Assembly: GCA_964650885.1 (NCBI GenBank) | Contig: CAZYXG010000004.1 | Coordinates: forward strand, 1-64,000 | Direction of reading: 5' to 3' | DNA length: 64,000 nt | From: JAPLFM01 sp964650885 | GTDB lineage: Bacteria; Bacteroidota; Ignavibacteria; Kapaibacteriales; UBA2268 | In this document: piece by piece, positions 33,527 through 42,298 of the stretch | Layout of the letters: every line of letters begins with the position of its first letter | Numbering within the stretch: the first letter of the stretch is position 1 | Notes under the pieces: generated by a model | Databases searched by the model: none | Told to the model about the DNA's origin: nothing | The model's input: only the letters and a program-made list of their open reading frames with translations | Made by a program: the position numbers and the translations under genes

Positions 33527-34429
33527 ATGTCTATACGCCATTGGATTAATGCGACTCGTCCTAAAACTTTGCCTGCCAGTATTGTGCCGGTGGTTTTGGG
33601 TATAGCGGCTGCATATCACGATGGGGGACATGACTTTAGCAAAATCAATATCCTTACTGCTTTGCTTACTTTGCTTTGCGGTCTTGGAATCCAAATTCTC
33701 ACAAACTTTGTAAATGAAATCTACGACTTCAAAAAAGGCGTGGATACTGATGAACGCAAAGGACCAGTCCGAGCTGTTGCCAAAGGCTTAATTTCTGTGC
33801 AGCAAATGACTAGAGCTTCTATTTTTGTTGCCGCAATCACATTTATAATGGGGATATATCTTGTAGCCACGAGCGGTTACTATATTCTAATTGTTGGTAT
33901 TGTGTCGCTGTTTTTGGCTTATGGCTATACAGCAGGGCCAGCACCTCTTTCATATTTAGGTATTGGCGATTTATTTGTGTTGGTCTTTTTCGGTATTGTG
34001 GCAGTAAATGGCACATACTATATCCAGACTAATACTTTCTCCTATCAAGTGTTTTGGATGAGCTTGCCAATTGGCTTTTTTGCCACTAACATATTGGGTG
34101 TCAACAATATACGTGATGTGAGAACCGACAAAGTAGCTAAAAAAATTACTCTCCCTGTTAGAATTGGTGTTAAAAATGCAATCATACTTTATGTGCTGCT
34201 AACGGCTGCTGCATACTTTATGGGAATATTTATTGTGTTTTCAATGCGTGATTATGTATTCGCTTTACCACTTCTAACCATTCCCCTTGGCATCAAGTTA
34301 TGCTACGATATTTTCAGAAAACGAGATGAAGAACTAAACTTAGTGCTGGCAGGAACTGCTAAGTTATCCTTATTCTATGGCATCCTGCTTTCACTGAGTT
34401 TAGTAATCAAAACCCAATTAAGGATTTAG
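33527..34429 (+). CDS. menA: 1,4-dihydroxy-2-naphthoate octaprenyltransferase
   Basis: A 300-residue UbiA-superfamily membrane prenyltransferase that joins a polyprenyl chain to DHNA, the membrane step of menaquinone synthesis. It starts WINATRPKTLPASIVPV, and the first Asp-rich motif is NFVNEIYDFKKGVDTDERKGP. The second is NNIRDVRTDKVAKKITL. Eight to nine hydrophobic helices are visible. Four bases separate it from the MFS gene, and the TonB receptor gene follows, so the three are likely one transcript from the promoter at 33467. Confidence 0.92.
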   Translation: MSIRHWINATRPKTLPASIVPVVLGIAAAYHDGGHDFSKINILTALLTLLCGLGIQILTNFVNEIYDFKKGVDTDERKGPVRAVAKGLISVQQMTRASIFVAAITFIMGIYLVATSGYYILIVGIVSLFLAYGYTAGPAPLSYLGIGDLFVLVFFGIVAVNGTYYIQTNTFSYQVFWMSLPIGFFATNILGVNNIRDVRTDKVAKKITLPVRIGVKNAIILYVLLTAAAYFMGIFIVFSMRDYVFALPLLTIPLGIKLCYDIFRKRDEELNLVLAGTAKLSLFYGILLSLSLVIKTQLRI

Positions 34430-34433
34430 CAAA

Positions 34434-35609
34434 ATGACTAAAGCACAAGACTCGCAAAGAATGGGTCAATTCTTTGTGATAACATTAATCACATTAACCT
34501 CTGCTTTGGGTATTGCTTCAATACCACCTGCGTTTCCAACAATCGCACAGCACTTCAATTTACCAATTGAAAAAATTGGAATTTTAATGGGAGTTTTCAC
34601 TCTCCCTGGCATAATCCTAACTCCAATATTTGGCTTTTTAGCTGATAAATATTCTCGAAAAGTAATTCTAATTCCATCGCTTTTAATTTTTGCAATAGCT
34701 GGTATTGCAGTTGCTTCAGCAACTACATTCCAAGAGCTAATTATATTCCGTTTGCTGCAAGGTATTGGAGTCTCTCCGCTCGGTGCATTGAATATCTCGC
34801 TAATTGGCGATGTGTTCGAGCCGAACGAACGAAGCAAATATACTGGTCTCAATGGAATGGTGCTATCTCTTGGTACTGCTTTTTTCCCATTGATTGGGGG
34901 CTATCTCTCGCTAATTAGCTGGAACACACCATTTTATTTGGCTGGCTTTGGATTTCTAGTTTTAGCATTGTATTATATCTATTTCCGCAATACTCCAGCC
35001 AATCCTACAAATATAAACTTAAAGCAAATAGGCGAAAGTTTTAAAGACAAAGTGTTTTCAAAAATAATAATTTTCAATATGCTTTCTTACTTTTTGCTAA
35101 TTGGAGTTCTGTTTACATATATCCCTTTCTTATTGAAAAATAGTTTTGGTTTGCAATCAAACCAGATTGGAATTTACTTATTTGTGCTTTCAATTTCTGC
35201 TGCAATTAGTGCCAGCTTTCTTCATTTGCTCATTCGCAAAATAGGGGAAAGCGGCATTGTTAAATTGCAGTTTCTAATCTTTGCAATCACTCTTTTTGTT
35301 ATTCCATTTTTGAATCAAACCCTTCTGTTTATTCCAGTTATTGCATTTGGTTTCGCCTTCGGGGTAAATTTGCCAAATATGCAATTTTGGGTGCTAAATA
35401 TTACACCACAAGAAAAGCGTGCTTCAATAGTGGCTGTGCATAGGTCAATTTCCCAAATAGGTCAAACAATCGGCCCAATACTTATGGGATTGCTAATGAG
35501 CAAATTTCTTTTGAAAGATCAAATTAAAGTAGTCTTTCATACTGGTGCATTCATAGCTTTGGGAGCTTTTGCTTTATCGCTATTATTATTAAGAAAAGAA
35601 AAATTTTAA
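34434..35609 (+). CDS. MFS transporter (12 TM)
   Basis: A 391-residue major-facilitator protein with about 12 hydrophobic helices. The loop 2-3 signature is GFLADKYSRKVILIPSLL. RLLQGIGVSPLGALNISLIGD resembles motif C-type antiporter helices. KRASIVAVHRSISQIGQTIGP lies in the second half. Size and motifs fit drug or metabolite efflux. The substrate is not evident. It is sandwiched between menA and a TonB receptor in an apparent operon. Confidence 0.88.
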   Translation: MTKAQDSQRMGQFFVITLITLTSALGIASIPPAFPTIAQHFNLPIEKIGILMGVFTLPGIILTPIFGFLADKYSRKVILIPSLLIFAIAGIAVASATTFQELIIFRLLQGIGVSPLGALNISLIGDVFEPNERSKYTGLNGMVLSLGTAFFPLIGGYLSLISWNTPFYLAGFGFLVLALYYIYFRNTPANPTNINLKQIGESFKDKVFSKIIIFNMLSYFLLIGVLFTYIPFLLKNSFGLQSNQIGIYLFVLSISAAISASFLHLLIRKIGESGIVKLQFLIFAITLFVIPFLNQTLLFIPVIAFGFAFGVNLPNMQFWVLNITPQEKRASIVAVHRSISQIGQTIGPILMGLLMSKFLLKDQIKVVFHTGAFIALGAFALSLLLLRKEKF

Positions 35610-35636
35610 CAACTAATAATTTTTTAAGGTTAAACT

Positions 35637-38126
35637 ATGACGAACCAATTAAATAATTTGAAACTCTTTGTAATGTTGACTTTGCTGATGGCTACTCTTA
35701 GCTTGAGTGCGGGACATTATAAAGGGCGATTGCTGGAAACAACCACAAATGATGTGCAACCGAAAGTAACAGTAATGCTAAAAGAACTTAGTTTGAAAAT
35801 GATTACCGACCAAAATGGCGAATTCGTTTTCCGCAGACTTGAAGCAGGCACTTACACTTTGCAATTCAAAGGGATAAGCATTGCTGAAAAAGAAGTGAAA
35901 ATCAAAGTGGAAAATAATGATGATGTCGATAATGTACATGTCATACCAATTACTTTCAGAGATGTGAGAGCAAACGAAGTAGATGTTTATAGCTCGAATA
36001 GACGTTTGCAAAAAATTACTGAAGCTCCATCGGCTATTTCTGTGGTAAGTGGTAAAGCTTTGGAGCAAGCTACTTCACACGGGCAATTATCGAAAACTTT
36101 GGAGCATATACAAGGTATAGATGTAGTACAGTCGGGAATGAATGACTTTAATATAAACACTCGTGGTTTCAATAATTCAATCAATCGCCGTGTGTTAGTG
36201 CTTGTGGATGGTAGAGATCCATCTACACCATTGTTGAATTTAATGGAATGGAATTCACTCCAAACTAACTTAGCAGATATTAGCAAAATAGAAGTTGTTC
36301 GTGGACCTGGCTCTGCTCTTTATGGAATGAACGCATATAATGGTGTAATAAATATTACTACGAATGCACCGAAAGATGTTTTGGGAACAAGAGTTTCTGT
36401 AACTGGTGGCGATTATAATACTTTACGTGCTGACGCCAGACACGCTGGAAAAATTACTGATGATTTGCTTTTCAAAGTGAATGTGGGTGGCTCTTCGCAA
36501 CGTCAATCTTGGATTGGCTCAAGAGATCTTTCTGGTGGTGGCTCACTTGAATATACAGGACTTTTGCAAGATGTGAAAGGCAACAGACCTGGAGTTGGAA
36601 ATATTCAAAATATTGATTCAATGATAAACCAACATAAAACTGCACAAAGTATTTTTGGAACAGCTCGCTTAGATTATACGTTAAACGAGAACGCAACTAT
36701 TTTGGCAGAGATTGGTTATTCAAGATATAAAAATGAATACTTTGTGAACCAAACTGGACGTATTTTAATTCCAGATGTAGAAAAGCCATTTGCAAGAGTT
36801 GCTTATAATTCCAAAAACTGGAACATTCAAGCCCACTGGAGTAAGCGTAACACGCCAATGCCACAAGTCGTTATGAATGCAGCGGCTACAAGTGGCGAGA
36901 AATCGGATATTGCTACAGTAGATGCACAATGGAATGAATCGTATTTGCAAGACCAATTGAAAGTTGTGGCAGGAGTTAGCCATGAATACCAACATATTAT
37001 AACAGCTGCAGCTGGTTCATCTCCACTTTTGAACCCAGATAATTTACATAATAATTTCACTGGTGTTTATGGACAGTTTGAATATAGTATTCTGAAAAAT
37101 TTGCAATTAGTGGGAGCTACTCGATTCGATAGATCTACCTTGTTTGCAAATCAGTTTTCACCAAAAGCTGCGTTAGTTTGGGCACCTATTGATGACCAAA
37201 CTTTCCGATTCACTGTGAACCGTTCATTTTTGCGACCAAGCTATTCTGATTATCAACGACGCTCTCCCGCAGGGCCGCCAGCGAATTATTCGGCAATAGA
37301 CAATGCTATCGCTCAGCTATATGGAATAGATACTCTTGGCTTGCGTAGTTTGAGCCAATGGAATTTAGGAAATAAAAATATTGGAGTGGAAAGTTCAGTT
37401 AGCTATGAAATTGGATATAAGGGTGTGATAACAGATGAATTTTACATAACAGCAGACGTATATTATAATCGTCGTTCAAACTTTATTTCCAATCCATTGG
37501 GTGGATTAGTACCTCAACTTTATACTCCAGTTAGATATAAAAATGCAGATGGAACCGAAAATGTAGAAGCCAATAAAGCATTGCAAGATTCTTTAACTAA
37601 AGTAGTAACTAACCCTCTTTTAAATCCTTACGACAGACTTTCAATTGATCCAGTAACTGGCAAAGCTTCTTTAATAGTAGCCCCAAAAAATATTGGTATG
37701 GTGGACGAGTACGGAGTTGAAATTGGAGTGAATTACTACTTGAATAGCAACTTATTTTTTACTGCTAATTACACTCATTTGGGATTTGAGGTTACAGAAA
37801 ATACAGTAGCAACAAATAAAATATTGCCTAACTCAAGCCCGAATAAAGTGAACTTTGGAATAGAATACGATGAGAAAAAAGGTTCATTACCATTCAATGT
37901 GAATTTGAATGTACGTGGAGTGCAGGGCTTCAAATGGATAGCAGGTTTCTTTGAAGGAAACGTTCCAGAATATTGGGTAGTGAATTTATCTGCTGGCGTT
38001 AGTTTAACAAAAGAAATGAAACTTGGAGTGAATGTATTCAACTTATTAGATAGAAGACATTACCAAATATTTGGTGGTACATATTTGCAGCGTGTGGCTA
38101 CAGCGAGCTTAGCTTACACATTCTAA
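35637..38126 (+). CDS. TonB-dependent outer-membrane receptor
   Basis: An 829-residue receptor with a signal peptide (about residues 1-27). A carboxypeptidase-regulatory-like domain covers about 28-105 (DQNGEFVFRRLEAGTYTLQF). The plug domain spans about 120-235 (AISVVSGKALEQATSHG, ISKIEVVRGPGSALYGMNAYNGVINI). A 22-strand-type barrel ends with FNLLDRRHYQIFGG and a C-terminal YTF. It imports a ligand across the outer membrane with TonB energy, for example from the TonB at 8768. No SusD-like partner is next to it, so a siderophore, vitamin or metal complex is more likely than a glycan. AAGGT precedes the ATG. Confidence 0.9.
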   Translation: MTNQLNNLKLFVMLTLLMATLSLSAGHYKGRLLETTTNDVQPKVTVMLKELSLKMITDQNGEFVFRRLEAGTYTLQFKGISIAEKEVKIKVENNDDVDNVHVIPITFRDVRANEVDVYSSNRRLQKITEAPSAISVVSGKALEQATSHGQLSKTLEHIQGIDVVQSGMNDFNINTRGFNNSINRRVLVLVDGRDPSTPLLNLMEWNSLQTNLADISKIEVVRGPGSALYGMNAYNGVINITTNAPKDVLGTRVSVTGGDYNTLRADARHAGKITDDLLFKVNVGGSSQRQSWIGSRDLSGGGSLEYTGLLQDVKGNRPGVGNIQNIDSMINQHKTAQSIFGTARLDYTLNENATILAEIGYSRYKNEYFVNQTGRILIPDVEKPFARVAYNSKNWNIQAHWSKRNTPMPQVVMNAAATSGEKSDIATVDAQWNESYLQDQLKVVAGVSHEYQHIITAAAGSSPLLNPDNLHNNFTGVYGQFEYSILKNLQLVGATRFDRSTLFANQFSPKAALVWAPIDDQTFRFTVNRSFLRPSYSDYQRRSPAGPPANYSAIDNAIAQLYGIDTLGLRSLSQWNLGNKNIGVESSVSYEIGYKGVITDEFYITADVYYNRRSNFISNPLGGLVPQLYTPVRYKNADGTENVEANKALQDSLTKVVTNPLLNPYDRLSIDPVTGKASLIVAPKNIGMVDEYGVEIGVNYYLNSNLFFTANYTHLGFEVTENTVATNKILPNSSPNKVNFGIEYDEKKGSLPFNVNLNVRGVQGFKWIAGFFEGNVPEYWVVNLSAGVSLTKEMKLGVNVFNLLDRRHYQIFGGTYLQRVATASLAYTF

Positions 38127-38170
38127 AAAGAGTTGCTTTTTGCCCTATGAAAGTACGAAGAAATTCAAAA

Positions 38171-38210
38171 AAAGAGCCGATGATATTAAATGTTCATCGG
38201 CTCTTTTTGA
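38171..38210. terminator. Strong terminator after the TonB receptor operon
   Basis: AGAGCCGATGA (38173-38183) pairs exactly with TCATCGGCTCT (38194-38204). It is flanked by an A-run on the left and TTTT on the right, so it can work in both directions. Confidence 0.88.
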
Positions 38211-38356
38211 TTATATCTATCTCACTTTCGTATTTGAGAGCTCCGTGGTCTCCTAAGTTGGATTCCTTGTCTTTCTTCACTTACAAGTGGATTTCAAATT
38301 TAAAAAAAAGTATGAAATAAATCTAACTAAACCCAAAACATTGTTTTGAAATAAAC
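38211..38356. other. Gap without recognised gene
   Basis: About 145 bases between the receptor-operon terminator and the tRNA terminator hold no credible frame, promoter or repeat that I can see. Confidence 0.4.
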
Positions 38357-38387
38357 AAAAAAAACCCAAAAACAAATTGCTTTTGGG
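38357..38387 (-). terminator. Terminator of tRNA-Phe
   Basis: On the minus strand CCCAAAA and TTTTGGG form a stem around an 8-9-base loop, followed by eight T residues (A run 38357-38364 on the plus strand). It lies 18 bases past the 3' end of the tRNA gene. Confidence 0.75.
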
Positions 38388-38405
38388 CTTTAATATTCTA
38401 ATCTG

Positions 38406-38478
38406 TGGTCGAAGAGGGATTTGAACCCCCGACACAAGGATTTTCAGTCCTTTGCTCTACCAACTGAGCTATTCGACC
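38406..38478 (-). tRNA. tRNA-Phe (anticodon GAA)
   Basis: A complete 73-base cloverleaf on the minus strand. The acceptor stem GGTCGAA pairs with TTCGACC and is followed by discriminator A. The D-arm contains AGCTCAGTTGGTAGAGC. The anticodon stem AAGGA/TCCTT encloses the loop CTGAAAA with anticodon GAA. The T-arm contains GGGGGTTCAAATCCCTC. The 3' CCA is not encoded. It lies downstream of plsC on the same strand with its own terminator. Confidence 0.97.
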
Positions 38479-38542
38479 AGCTCTTTCAAAAAAGAATACA
38501 AAAATATGACTTTTCCACAAACTATGCAAGTACTTTTTGAAT

Positions 38543-39235
38543 TTAGTCTAAATTATTTTGAATTTCGGTTTTCAATTGTTCTATCAATAATGACTGTTCT
38601 AGTTTGTTCAATTCCCTTGGCAGACTTATAGGTTTTGAGATTATAACATCTATTGTTCCTGCATTGAATTTGAATTTGCCAACTGGAAGAATTTCATTAG
38701 TATTTCTAAGTGTAACGGGTAGCAAGTCTTTGCCAGCTTTAAAAGCTACAACGAATGCTCCTCTTTTGAATTCACCCAAAACTCCATCTATGCTTCGAGT
38801 TCCCTCTGGAAAAATGATGATTGTTGCTCCATTGTTTAGCTCTGCAACCGCTAAGTTAATTGATTCCATACTTTTTCTTGGGTCAGTTCTTTCAACCCCG
38901 ATGAAAGGTGATATTTTCAAGCATTGCCCAAATATTGGAATTTTTTCAAGCTCTTTTTTGTAGATAATTCGCACGTCTTTTTTGAAAATAGAAAGCAAAA
39001 TTGGAATGTCCACCAAAGAACTATGGTTAGATATAATCACAATGTTCTTTTCTAATGGAATATTTTCAGCACCAGTTATGTTTACTTTCACTCCAGCCAC
39101 TAAAAGTAGCATTTTGCTCCATGAATAAGCAAAGATGCTGAATACTCTTTTACCCATAAAAATCATTGCCAATGTAACTGAAAAGCTATAAAGGAATGTG
39201 GTAAAGAGCATTAACGCCACTTTTATAAAAAACAT
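38543..39235 (-). CDS. plsC: 1-acyl-sn-glycerol-3-phosphate acyltransferase
   Basis: A 230-residue PlsC-family membrane acyltransferase that makes phosphatidic acid. The HX4D catalytic motif is in NHSSLVDIP. The substrate-binding motif is FPEGTRS. GVERTDPRKSMESI lies between them. Two N-terminal hydrophobic helices anchor it in the inner membrane. A clear promoter lies upstream at 39264-39294, and tRNA-Phe is downstream. Confidence 0.93.
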   Translation of the reverse strand: MFFIKVALMLFTTFLYSFSVTLAMIFMGKRVFSIFAYSWSKMLLLVAGVKVNITGAENIPLEKNIVIISNHSSLVDIPILLSIFKKDVRIIYKKELEKIPIFGQCLKISPFIGVERTDPRKSMESINLAVAELNNGATIIIFPEGTRSIDGVLGEFKRGAFVVAFKAGKDLLPVTLRNTNEILPVGKFKFNAGTIDVIISKPISLPRELNKLEQSLLIEQLKTEIQNNLD

Positions 39236-39263
39236 CTGATATCTATGTGATTTTTAGCAAAAA

Positions 39264-39294
39264 CAAATCTAACAAATTACTTCCATAAGTTCAA
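39264..39294 (-). promoter_or_regulatory. Bacteroidota-type promoter for plsC
   Basis: On the minus strand TTG (complement of 39292-39294), a 20-base spacer and TAGATTTG (complement of 39264-39271) match the consensus. The plsC start codon is 28 bases beyond the -7 element. Confidence 0.55.
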
Positions 39295-39433
39295 TAATTT
39301 AACGATAAATTTGATTTGGATTGGCAATAAATTTAGCCTAAAACCGTTGTAATTGCTTGTAATTAAGCAAACTAATTACGAAGAATATTTTCAAAACTTA
39401 CATATAAGTCTTTGGAATATATAAAAATATCCC

Positions 39434-39464
39434 TTTGAATTCTGAAAATTTTTAGTTAAATTTG
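39434..39464 (+). promoter_or_regulatory. Bacteroidota-type promoter for the glycogen synthase gene
   Basis: TTTG at 39434-39437, a 19-base spacer and TAAATTTG at 39457-39464 are an exact match to TTTG-N19-TAnnTTTG. The ATG at 39509 is 45 bases further. Confidence 0.6.
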
Positions 39465-39508
39465 TAAAATGTGCATATTTAAAAACCAAACTAAACTCAA
39501 AACATAAT

Positions 39509-40990
39509 ATGGCTAAAGCATTAAACGTTCTTTTTCTATCTAGCGAAGTATATCCATTTTCAAAAGAATCAGCTTTAGGCGATGTTTCTTTTTCTTTGCC
39601 TTTGGCATTGAGAGAGCTTGGCAATGATATTAGAGTAATGGTTCCAAAATATGGCAACATTTCTGAAAGAAAAAATAAAATTCACGAAATCAACCGTCTT
39701 CGCAATGTCCCAATTCAAGTGGGCGATGTGGAAGAACTTGCAACTATAAAATCTTCTGCTTTTAATAACCCTAGAAGTAAAGTACAAGCATACATCACAA
39801 CGAATCACACTTATTTCGATTCTCGAAAAGGCATCTATCACGATCCTGAAACTTGGGAATTTTATAAAGATAACGCTCAAAGATTTATTTTCTTCTGCAA
39901 AAGCGTGGTAGAAACTTGCAATTTGCTTGGCTGGTATCCCGATATTCTTCATTGCAACGACTGGCAAACTGCATTAGTGCCTTTGTTTGCGCGTGTGATG
40001 TATCCTAAGCAATTCAAAAAAACTAAAATTGTTATGACTGTCCATAATTTTGAGAGACAAGGTATATTCCCTCTTTCTTTGCTGAAGCAAATTGGTTTGG
40101 ATGATGAAGTTGCTTTGGCAGCATTAACTCACAAAAAACAAACTAATTTCTTGAAAGCTGGCTTAGTCTATGCCGATTATATAACTACTGTGAGTGAAAC
40201 ATACGCAAAAGACATTATCAAAGATAAAACTACTTTGAATGGCTTGGAAACAATCATTAAAGAAAAAGGCGATAACTTTAAAGGAATCTTAAATAAAGTA
40301 GATCCATTTGTTTGGAATGCTGAAAAAGATAACCAAATTAAAGCTAAATACGAAGGCGATTACTACGAATATAAATACCACAATAAAGTAGCTCTAATCA
40401 ATAAGTTTGGTTTGGAATACGAACCATCTACTCCGTTAATAGCAATGGTAAGCTCGTTAAAAGCTGGAAAAGGTATCAATTTATTGATAGAAAAAGCTGA
40501 CGAAATTTTCCAAGAAGATTTGCAATTTGTCCTTTTGGGGCAAGGCGAAAATGAAATTAAAGAGCAATTAACTAAAATCTCTGAGAAATACCCAACTAAA
40601 TTCAAATGTATTTTCGATTTCAACGATGATTTAGCACATTTGACTGAAGCAGGTAGCGATATATATTTGGTTATACCAGAATATGAGCCAGCTGCTTTAA
40701 ACTTTATGTATGCTATGACTTATGGCTCTGTGCCATTGGTTTTTCCTAGCGGTGGACTAACGGAAGTTGTGGAAGAATTCAATACCGAATCGGAAGAAGG
40801 GAATTGCATCATAATGAAAGAACACACGGGTGGTGCTTTTATGGAAGCTTTAAGACAAGCGTCTAATTTATACAAAAACAGAGATAAATGGGAAGTGCTT
40901 GCTAGAAATGGAATGACTGGCGAATACAAATGGGGTGCTTCAGCAGTGGCATACTTCGATATTTATAAAAAAATTACACGTGAAGTGTAA
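39509..40990 (+). CDS. glgA: Glycogen/starch synthase, GT5 family (Bacteroidota type)
   Basis: A 493-residue GT-B glycosyltransferase that elongates alpha-1,4-glucan from ADP-glucose. The N-terminal half has NVLFLSSEVYPFSKES, then the PKYGNISERKNKIHEINRL block shared with Bacteroidota enzymes, and DILHCNDWQTALVP. The C-terminal half has VPEYEPAALN-type residues in IPEYEPAALNFMYAMTYG and PSGGLTEVV, with the conserved Glu of the E-P-x-x-L motif. The standard KTGGL loop is KESAL here, a departure seen in related Bacteroidota synthases. No glgB, glgC or amylase gene is adjacent. It has its own promoter and terminator. Confidence 0.85.
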   Translation: MAKALNVLFLSSEVYPFSKESALGDVSFSLPLALRELGNDIRVMVPKYGNISERKNKIHEINRLRNVPIQVGDVEELATIKSSAFNNPRSKVQAYITTNHTYFDSRKGIYHDPETWEFYKDNAQRFIFFCKSVVETCNLLGWYPDILHCNDWQTALVPLFARVMYPKQFKKTKIVMTVHNFERQGIFPLSLLKQIGLDDEVALAALTHKKQTNFLKAGLVYADYITTVSETYAKDIIKDKTTLNGLETIIKEKGDNFKGILNKVDPFVWNAEKDNQIKAKYEGDYYEYKYHNKVALINKFGLEYEPSTPLIAMVSSLKAGKGINLLIEKADEIFQEDLQFVLLGQGENEIKEQLTKISEKYPTKFKCIFDFNDDLAHLTEAGSDIYLVIPEYEPAALNFMYAMTYGSVPLVFPSGGLTEVVEEFNTESEEGNCIIMKEHTGGAFMEALRQASNLYKNRDKWEVLARNGMTGEYKWGASAVAYFDIYKKITREV

Positions 40991-41013
40991 CTTTTCGCAA
41001 TTGTAAACGATTT

Positions 41014-41049
41014 AAACATTTCAGGGGCAGCTCTGAAATGTTTTTTTTT
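41014..41049 (+). terminator. Terminator after glgA, just upstream of the next gene
   Basis: AAACATTTCAG (41014-41024) pairs with CTGAAATGTTT (41033-41043), followed by T residues to 41049. Only 12 bases separate it from the ATG at 41062. Confidence 0.88.
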
Positions 41050-41061
41050 GAATAATTAACT

Positions 41062-42294
41062 ATGACTATAAAAAATTATATTTTCATTTTCATTGCCTTC
41101 ATTGGCGTATTGTTCCTTGGTGCTTGCAACGATTTGCCAACCAACATTGGCTATCCGCTTGATACATTATACTTGGAAGCAATTAGTTCTTCGACTTTAC
41201 CTTTAGTTTCTTCGACTAAAACATACTATAACAGACTTGATGGCAATTGGCCAAATCCAATTATGTTGGTAGGGAAAGCAAAAGATGTGGAATCATATTC
41301 ATTTCTAAGATTTGGAACAACAAAAATAGATACTTTCCAATATGTTCAAGAAAGTGAAATAATATCTTCCAAACTTAGACTTTACCCTAACAGATATTCA
41401 TTTGGCGATTCACTTACTACTGGTGCTGCCGATTTTGGACTGTATGAAACTATTAAAGCTATGGGCGATAGCACTACTTTCGATACTATAATTGCTAAAG
41501 GTGGAATCTCTGCTTACTTTAACCCAACAGAACTTGGTAGTTTCACAGGCAAAATAGATTTAAAAGATACTATTCCGCCAATAATTATTGAGCTAAACAG
41601 CCAAAAGATAATTAAAAAGTGGCTGGATATGGCAAAGGATGTTACTTCGGCTGAAGCACTATATAAAAATGGAATTACTCTTGCTCCAAGAAGCAATAGC
41701 AAAGTTATCAATAGATTTGCTTCTAATTTCGATTCCAGCCGTTTTGAAGTTGTTTTCAATAATTCAAAAAAAGGCAGAATAGATACTATCCATATTTCAT
41801 TGCAAACAGTATCGAATTATTCTAATACGACAATTGATTTGAACGACAGTTCTATGTATTTGCAGTATGGCGTTTCGCTTAGGGGATTGCTTTCCTTTGA
41901 TTTGAGTATGATTCCAAAATATGCTTCAGTAATTAGTTCAGAGCTTGAAATCACTTTCGATAGCACTCGCTCATACTATGCAAACTATGGAACTGATACA
42001 ACTTTTTCTGCTGGTGATTTTACAAATATATACATTAAAAAACCAATCACTCCTTATTTGGCACTGAGAAAAGCAGGTACTGATAAATATATATTTCCAA
42101 GTATTACATCGGCAATTGAGCGATGGGTACGAAAAGATGGTAAGGGGACAATTCAACTTATACCTCAAAGAAACACCTCGGCTGCAACAGAATATATTTA
42201 CTTAGACCGTAGTGTGTTTTTTGGGCAAGATGCAAAAGATATTGATAAAAGACCAAAGTTAAAAGTAATTTATTCCAGAAGACCAAAAAATTAA
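41062..42294 (+). CDS. Lipoprotein with two DNRLRE/CBM96-like beta domains
   Basis: A 410-residue protein whose N terminus ends in a lipobox (LFLGACND, Cys at about 22), so it is lipid-anchored. The body has two copies of a beta-sandwich pattern resembling DNRLRE (CBM96-like) domains. The second is clear: RGLLSFDLSMIPKYASVI ... SSELEITF at its start and EYIYLDRSVFFGQ ... KRPKLKVIYS at its end. The first ends with ASNFDSSRFEVVF. Such domains are found in surface and matrix proteins. It is followed after 4 bases by a FadL-like porin, then hslV and hslU. Family assignment is by pattern, not by a search. Confidence 0.6.
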   Translation: MTIKNYIFIFIAFIGVLFLGACNDLPTNIGYPLDTLYLEAISSSTLPLVSSTKTYYNRLDGNWPNPIMLVGKAKDVESYSFLRFGTTKIDTFQYVQESEIISSKLRLYPNRYSFGDSLTTGAADFGLYETIKAMGDSTTFDTIIAKGGISAYFNPTELGSFTGKIDLKDTIPPIIIELNSQKIIKKWLDMAKDVTSAEALYKNGITLAPRSNSKVINRFASNFDSSRFEVVFNNSKKGRIDTIHISLQTVSNYSNTTIDLNDSSMYLQYGVSLRGLLSFDLSMIPKYASVISSELEITFDSTRSYYANYGTDTTFSAGDFTNIYIKKPITPYLALRKAGTDKYIFPSITSAIERWVRKDGKGTIQLIPQRNTSAATEYIYLDRSVFFGQDAKDIDKRPKLKVIYSRRPKN

Positions 42295-42298
42295 TCAA

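Noticed and set aside
39509..40990. Loss of KTGGL as proof of an inactive enzyme
   Set aside because: Related Bacteroidota synthases share the change and the other active-site motifs are kept.
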